Of a stretch of DNA of 34,003 bases, positions 31,198 to 34,003 are shown in pieces. The translations under genes and the position numbers were made by a program. The stretch lies in contig CASELH010000025.1 of assembly GCA_949288715.1 (NCBI GenBank), forward strand, positions 1-34,003, given 5' to 3'. The stretch is from an uncultured Bacteroides sp. (GTDB taxonomy: Bacteria > Bacteroidota > Bacteroidia > Bacteroidales > Bacteroidaceae). The stretch's first letter is position 1. Each line of letters opens with the position of its first letter. The notes under the pieces are model-generated. The model was given only the letters and a program-made list of their open reading frames with translations. It made no database searches and was not told the origin of the DNA.

Positions 31198-31231
31198 AAT
31201 GATATGCTATTTTTATTCTTTTATTCGCGCA

Positions 31232-31239
31232 CAAAGATA
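31232..31239 (-). promoter_or_regulatory. -7 box for the small membrane protein
   Basis: TATCTTTG on the minus strand, 34 bp before the ATG at 31197. Confidence 0.5.
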
Positions 31240-31259
31240 CACCTTTCAGCCGGAAATTC

Positions 31260-31267
31260 TATCTTTG
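31260..31267 (+). promoter_or_regulatory. -7 box for aroB
   Basis: TATCTTTG, 42 bp before the aroB ATG. Its -33 region would overlap the opposite -7 box at 31232-31239. Confidence 0.5.
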
Positions 31268-31309
31268 TGGCTCAAAAACGATGTTTTACCCCTTACATTA
31301 TCACACATC

Positions 31310-32365
31310 ATGGACAAACAAGAAGTCATCCTCTGCGAAGACCCCGCAAAAAGTCTGGAACAAGCCATTGCCCGATGCCCCCACGACAAGCTTTTCATCC
31401 TGACCGACGAACATACCCACCGGCTCTGCCTGCCCCTTCTGGCAGACATCCCCGCCCTGCAGGAGGCCGAAGAAATCATCATTGCTCCCGAAGACCTGCA
31501 TAAGAATCTCGACACCCTCTCCGCCGTGTGGCAGGCACTCAGCAGCCGCGGGGCCACCCGTCACTCCTTGCTCATCAACCTGGGCGGAGGCATGGTCACC
31601 GACCTCGGGGGCTTTGCCGCCGCTACCTTCAAGCGGGGCATTGCCTACATCAACCTGCCCACCACCCTCCTCGCCATGGTAGATGCCGCCGTGGGGGGCA
31701 AAACAGGCATCAACTTCAACGGGCTGAAAAACGAAATAGGCGCCTTCTACCCTGCCAAGTCCGTGCTGCTCGAAACTGCATTCCTGCGCACGCTGGACCG
31801 CCGCAACTTCTTCTCCGGCTATGCCGAAATGCTGAAGCACGGCCTGATAAGCGACACCGCCCATTGGGCAGCCTTGCTGAACTTCGACACCATGCAGCCC
31901 GACTATGCCCTGCTCAAGCTACTGGTAGGCCGCTCCGTGCAGGTCAAAGAAAACATTGTGCAGCAAGACCCCCACGAGCACGGCATCCGCAAAGCCCTCA
32001 ACCTGGGGCACACCATCGGCCATGCTTTCGAAAGCCTTGCCTTGGCTGAAGACCGCCCCGTGCTGCACGGCTATGCCGTAGCCTGGGGATTGGTGTGCGA
32101 ACTCTACCTGTCCTGCCTGAAAACCGGTTTCCCGAAAGACAAGATGCAGCAGACTGTCCGCTTCATCAAAGAAAACTATGGCACCTTCTTCTTCGACTGC
32201 AAGCACTACGACCACCTCTACGAACTGATGACGCACGACAAGAAGAACACCGCCGGCATCATCAACTTCACCCTGCTGCGCGAAGTTGGCGACATCGCCC
32301 TCAACCAGACCGCCGACAAAGACACCATCTTCGAGGCACTCGACTTCTATAGAGAGTGCATGTAG
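31310..32365 (+). CDS. aroB: 3-dehydroquinate synthase
   Basis: The 351-residue enzyme makes 3-dehydroquinate from DAHP, step two of the shikimate pathway, using NAD+ and a divalent metal. Motifs: LLINLGGGMVTDLGGFAAATFKRGI (NAD binding), LPTTLLAMVDAAVGGKTGIN, EMLKHGLI, and GHTIGHAFES (metal-binding histidines). Length is normal. The ATG at 31310 was used; the frame is open 37 codons upstream but those cover the promoter. No other aro genes lie beside it. Confidence 0.96.
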   Translation: MDKQEVILCEDPAKSLEQAIARCPHDKLFILTDEHTHRLCLPLLADIPALQEAEEIIIAPEDLHKNLDTLSAVWQALSSRGATRHSLLINLGGGMVTDLGGFAAATFKRGIAYINLPTTLLAMVDAAVGGKTGINFNGLKNEIGAFYPAKSVLLETAFLRTLDRRNFFSGYAEMLKHGLISDTAHWAALLNFDTMQPDYALLKLLVGRSVQVKENIVQQDPHEHGIRKALNLGHTIGHAFESLALAEDRPVLHGYAVAWGLVCELYLSCLKTGFPKDKMQQTVRFIKENYGTFFFDCKHYDHLYELMTHDKKNTAGIINFTLLREVGDIALNQTADKDTIFEALDFYRECM

Positions 32366-32461
32366 AGAGCCTCCATCCCCATACAGCAAGAGGACGTGCC
32401 AAAATGAGATTTAGTGCGGATGGGGGTGTGTCAGTTACCATCTCATTGTGAAACAGGCTCT
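32366..32461. other. foldback region between convergent genes
   Basis: AGAGCCT directly after the aroB stop (32366-32372) pairs with AGGCTCT (32455-32461), and inside it ATGAGAT (32404-32410) pairs with ATCTCAT (32440-32446). The two nested 7-bp stems fill the gap to the convergent gene ending at 32467 and may end both transcripts. There is no strong T-run. Confidence 0.4.
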
Positions 32462-32466
32462 ATTAT

Positions 32467-32958
32467 CTACTCCGGCAGCAGGAACTGCCCGCCGAAGCGG
32501 CAGAACAGCCGGTACGCGGCATACCCGGCCACGGCTGTCAAGGCGAGGAACATCAGGAAGGCCATTCTGTACCTCGCCCTTTCTCCGTCTTCCATCTGCC
32601 CGAAGCGGGGTTTCAGTTTCTCGTACCGGCTTTCCTTGTAGATGTATGAATGGATTATCATCAGGGCGGGAAGGAGCAGGATGACAAGGCCGCCCGCTAT
32701 GTCTTTGCCCTTTTCGTGCAGGTAGAGCGTCCACGCCGCCTCCGCGTCCAGGCAGTTGATGGCTATGGCGATGGCCAGCAGGCAGTAGATGAACTGGATA
32801 AGGGCAATGATGCCGCTGGCGCGGAAGGCATATCCCCCGCTCCGTGCCATATAATGCCACAGCCAATAGAAAATGTTGTCCCAGAATGCTATCCGGGAGG
32901 GCTTGCCCGGACGGTCTTCCCCGGCGTGTGACCTGTATCGCTGTTTCCTTTTTCTCAT
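32467..32958 (-). CDS. hypothetical membrane protein
   Basis: A 163-residue protein with a basic N-terminus (MRKRKQRYRSHAGEDRPGK) and three membrane helices: about 46-66 (SGIIALIQFIYCLLAIAIAINC), 88-103 and 131-149. The rest is short charged loops. No family recognised. Its GC is similar to the aroB side. It faces aroB and has no close partner upstream, where about 600 bp of repeats and low-coding sequence begin. Confidence 0.6.
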   Translation of the reverse strand: MRKRKQRYRSHAGEDRPGKPSRIAFWDNIFYWLWHYMARSGGYAFRASGIIALIQFIYCLLAIAIAINCLDAEAAWTLYLHEKGKDIAGGLVILLLPALMIIHSYIYKESRYEKLKPRFGQMEDGERARYRMAFLMFLALTAVAGYAAYRLFCRFGGQFLLPE

Positions 32959-33060
32959 TATGAATCAATAAAATACAAATATATACTTTTAAAGAACACC
33001 ATGCTAAATTTTCATGGAATAATTGCATGGGTATTTGGGGATAGCTTGCGCAAGCGCGCT

Positions 33061-33095
33061 TTAATGAAGAATTAAGAATGATGAATGAAGAATTA
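33061..33095. repeat. short AT-rich tandem-like repeat
   Basis: The stretch repeats GAAGAAT/GAATGA blocks (for example AATGAAGAATTAAGAATGAT). A similar block on the other strand is at about 8606-8635 (ATTCTTCATTCTTCGTTCTT). Such repeats are frequent between genes in Bacteroides. Confidence 0.5.
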
Positions 33096-33111
33096 GCGAT
33101 GTAACAGGATT

Positions 33112-33275
33112 CTCCTCCTCCCGGGAGGTTGTCCCCTCCGATAACGGGGGAGCTTGAGGGGGTGAGTACCCGAAGGGGGAGGTGGTAGGTAAAAGAATAA
33201 ACATCTGATTGATAGTATAGTTATTCGCTACCACCTCGTCACTTCGTGCCACCCCTCCTCCCCGGAGGCGGGGAA
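33112..33275. repeat. palindrome-rich interspersed element (REP/MITE-like)
   Basis: The block has CCTCCCGGGAGG (33117-33128), several C-rich/G-rich blocks, and a perfect stem GAGGTGGTAG (33179-33188) with CTACCACCTC (33228-33237), nested with GAATAA (33195-33200) and TTATTC (33221-33226). It contains no transposase or credible gene; an open frame across it has shadow-like composition. A similar type of C/G-rich inverted element is common in Bacteroidetes intergenic DNA. Confidence 0.55.
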
Positions 33276-33313
33276 TCAGTTACCGCTGCATACTGTATCC
33301 CTACATAAAATTC

Positions 33314-33345
33314 TTTGTTACATTCCATATTATATGTACTTTTGC
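33314..33345 (+). promoter_or_regulatory. consensus Bacteroides promoter
   Basis: TTTG at 33314-33317, a 19-bp spacer, and TACTTTTGC at 33337-33345 match TTTG-N19-21-TAnnTTTGC fully. This is the best promoter in the window, yet no clear gene follows. Confidence 0.65.
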
Positions 33346-33351
33346 GGGTGC

Positions 33352-33408
33352 AGTCCCGGGCGTTCCTCTCCCAGCTTTCAGTTACTGGTGATGAATCCGG
33401 TTTTTTTT
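33352..33408 (+). ncRNA. candidate small RNA, about 57 nt
   Basis: It would start about 7 nt after the consensus promoter and end at a short hairpin, ACTGG (33384-33388) with CCGGT (33397-33401, one G-T pair), followed by eight T's counting the last stem base. The stem is only 5 bp, so the terminator is weak to moderate. The ends are inferred; the short transcript could instead be a leader. Confidence 0.35.
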
Positions 33409-33438
33409 ATGTCTTTTCGCAAAGGTATGAAAAAAGCG

Positions 33439-33528
33439 TCACACCCCGCTAAGCAGCAGATAGAAAGTAGCCAACTGGACAACGAGGGAAACGACATAGA
33501 TGCCGTAGTAGAGCAGATAAACGTATCT
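33439..33528 (-). pseudogene. possible C-terminal fragment of a membrane protein gene
   Basis: On the minus strand this frame reads RYVYLLYYGIYVVSLVVQLA and then TFYLLLSGV before TGA. The hydrophobic segment and the C-rich third codon positions look coding, but an in-frame TAA lies directly before it and no start codon is present. The opposite strand is also open here, so this is a guess. Confidence 0.25.
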
Positions 33529-33588
33529 TTAGTTACAATTTTTTTATCAAATCTTTCATTCTGCTATGAGAAAATGTCGTTTGTTCAG

Positions 33589-33984
33589 TTATCTGAACTG
33601 ATAAAGGAACAGCATCAGAATAAGCCCTATTGTTGGTACTATATAGCAGAGGCTTAATATTGCCTTGTCTGAATATTTGGTATTGTATCTATTGTCCTGA
33701 TATTTTTCTAACAAAACGTTTATTCTTTTTTTATTGTAATGTAGATATATGATAGGCCAGGGCAGAAAACAGCCGATTATCCCTATTATTATTCTTGCTC
33801 TCCCGGATGTATTGGGTAAAAAGAAATCTCCTGTTAAAAGAAACGACAGTATTAGTACAGCAAACAAATAAACCATTGTAACAACTTCAGCCAATACACA
33901 TGTTGCCCCAAAACGAGGAAATTCCTCATTCTTGATGGAAATTAGATAATACCTGTAAAACAGGTAATCAATAATCTTTTTCAT
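33589..33984 (-). CDS. hypothetical membrane protein
   Basis: A 131-residue protein with three membrane helices (about 31-52, 64-80 and 110-127) and a basic loop (HYNKKRINVLLEKYQDNRYNTKYSDK). The DNA is clearly more AT-rich than the core genes upstream, which suggests recent acquisition or weak selection. I recognise no family. The ATG at 33984 is near the window end, so its promoter is mostly outside. Confidence 0.55.
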   Translation of the reverse strand: MKKIIDYLFYRYYLISIKNEEFPRFGATCVLAEVVTMVYLFAVLILSFLLTGDFFLPNTSGRARIIIGIIGCFLPWPIIYLHYNKKRINVLLEKYQDNRYNTKYSDKAILSLCYIVPTIGLILMLFLYQFR

Positions 33985-34003
33985 AAGCTATTGTTCCAAA
34001 ATC

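Noticed and set aside
33061-33252. 63-codon minus-strand ORF across the repeat element
   Set aside because: It is read through palindromic repeats and has proline/serine-rich shadow composition.
33391-33657. plus-strand ORF starting MNPVFFMSF
   Set aside because: It overlaps the better membrane gene by 69 bp, starts inside the terminator-like hairpin and has no recognisable domain.

Overview
The window reads as the chromosome of a gut-type Bacteroidales bacterium, probably Bacteroidaceae, with fairly high GC in its genes. The evidence is: repeated promoter -7 boxes of the Bacteroides form TAnnTTTGC, few Shine-Dalgarno sites, two fimbrillin-family lipoproteins, a carboxypeptidase-regulatory/OMP beta-barrel receptor, DUF3822, DUF5683, DUF6078 and HU-HIG-type proteins, and the gene string parA-parB-DUF5683-mltD near an RSH-type rel gene. 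No rRNA, tRNA, CRISPR array, prophage or transposase was seen.

Layout. 1-4.4 kb (mostly plus): the start of an exported protein, a YczE-like membrane/cytidylate-kinase fusion, an orphan antitoxin with a 9-codon toxin stub, a DUF6078 protein, an AlkD-type repair protein, pyrH and a MerR regulator. 4.4-4.7 kb: a 65-bp tandem repeat between convergent genes. 4.7-16.4 kb (minus): rel, then an accessory stretch (fimbrillin, two copies of one toxin-antitoxin cassette flanking an HU-like gene, a second fimbrillin, a ParE-type module), then the housekeeping block mltD-DUF5683-parB-parA. 16.8-20.5 kb: an M23 peptidase divergent from alaS. 20.5-25.98 kb: a PAP2 phosphatase, a lipoprotein, a RecD/UvrD-like helicase, and an operon of a pseudopilin-like protein, DUF3822 and rsmD. 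26-34 kb: cardiolipin synthase, a large outer-membrane barrel protein, a membrane protein divergent from aroB, another membrane protein, then an AT-richer end with repeats, a possible small RNA and a small membrane protein.

The most unusual signal is not a gene. Four intergenic spots (about 2.4, 9.2, 16.7 and 22.3 kb) hold arrays of four to six short palindromic units spaced exactly 22 bp apart. The unit sequence is shared within an array but differs between most arrays (TTCCC-N7-GGGAA; CCASSTGG; a GCC...GGtaGCG type twice), so the spacing and palindromic form are kept while the sequence is not. A fifth site at 27.56 kb has two 17-bp palindromes 23 bp apart. I know of no named element that fits.

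A second theme is toxin decay: of three antitoxin families or copies beyond the intact ParE-type module, one keeps its PIN toxin, one keeps only a 15-residue in-frame toxin remnant, and one keeps only a 9-codon toxin start. A third is regulatory economy: two divergent gene pairs have interlocked promoters, and a perfect terminator-like hairpin lies inside the beginning of the DUF3822 coding region.
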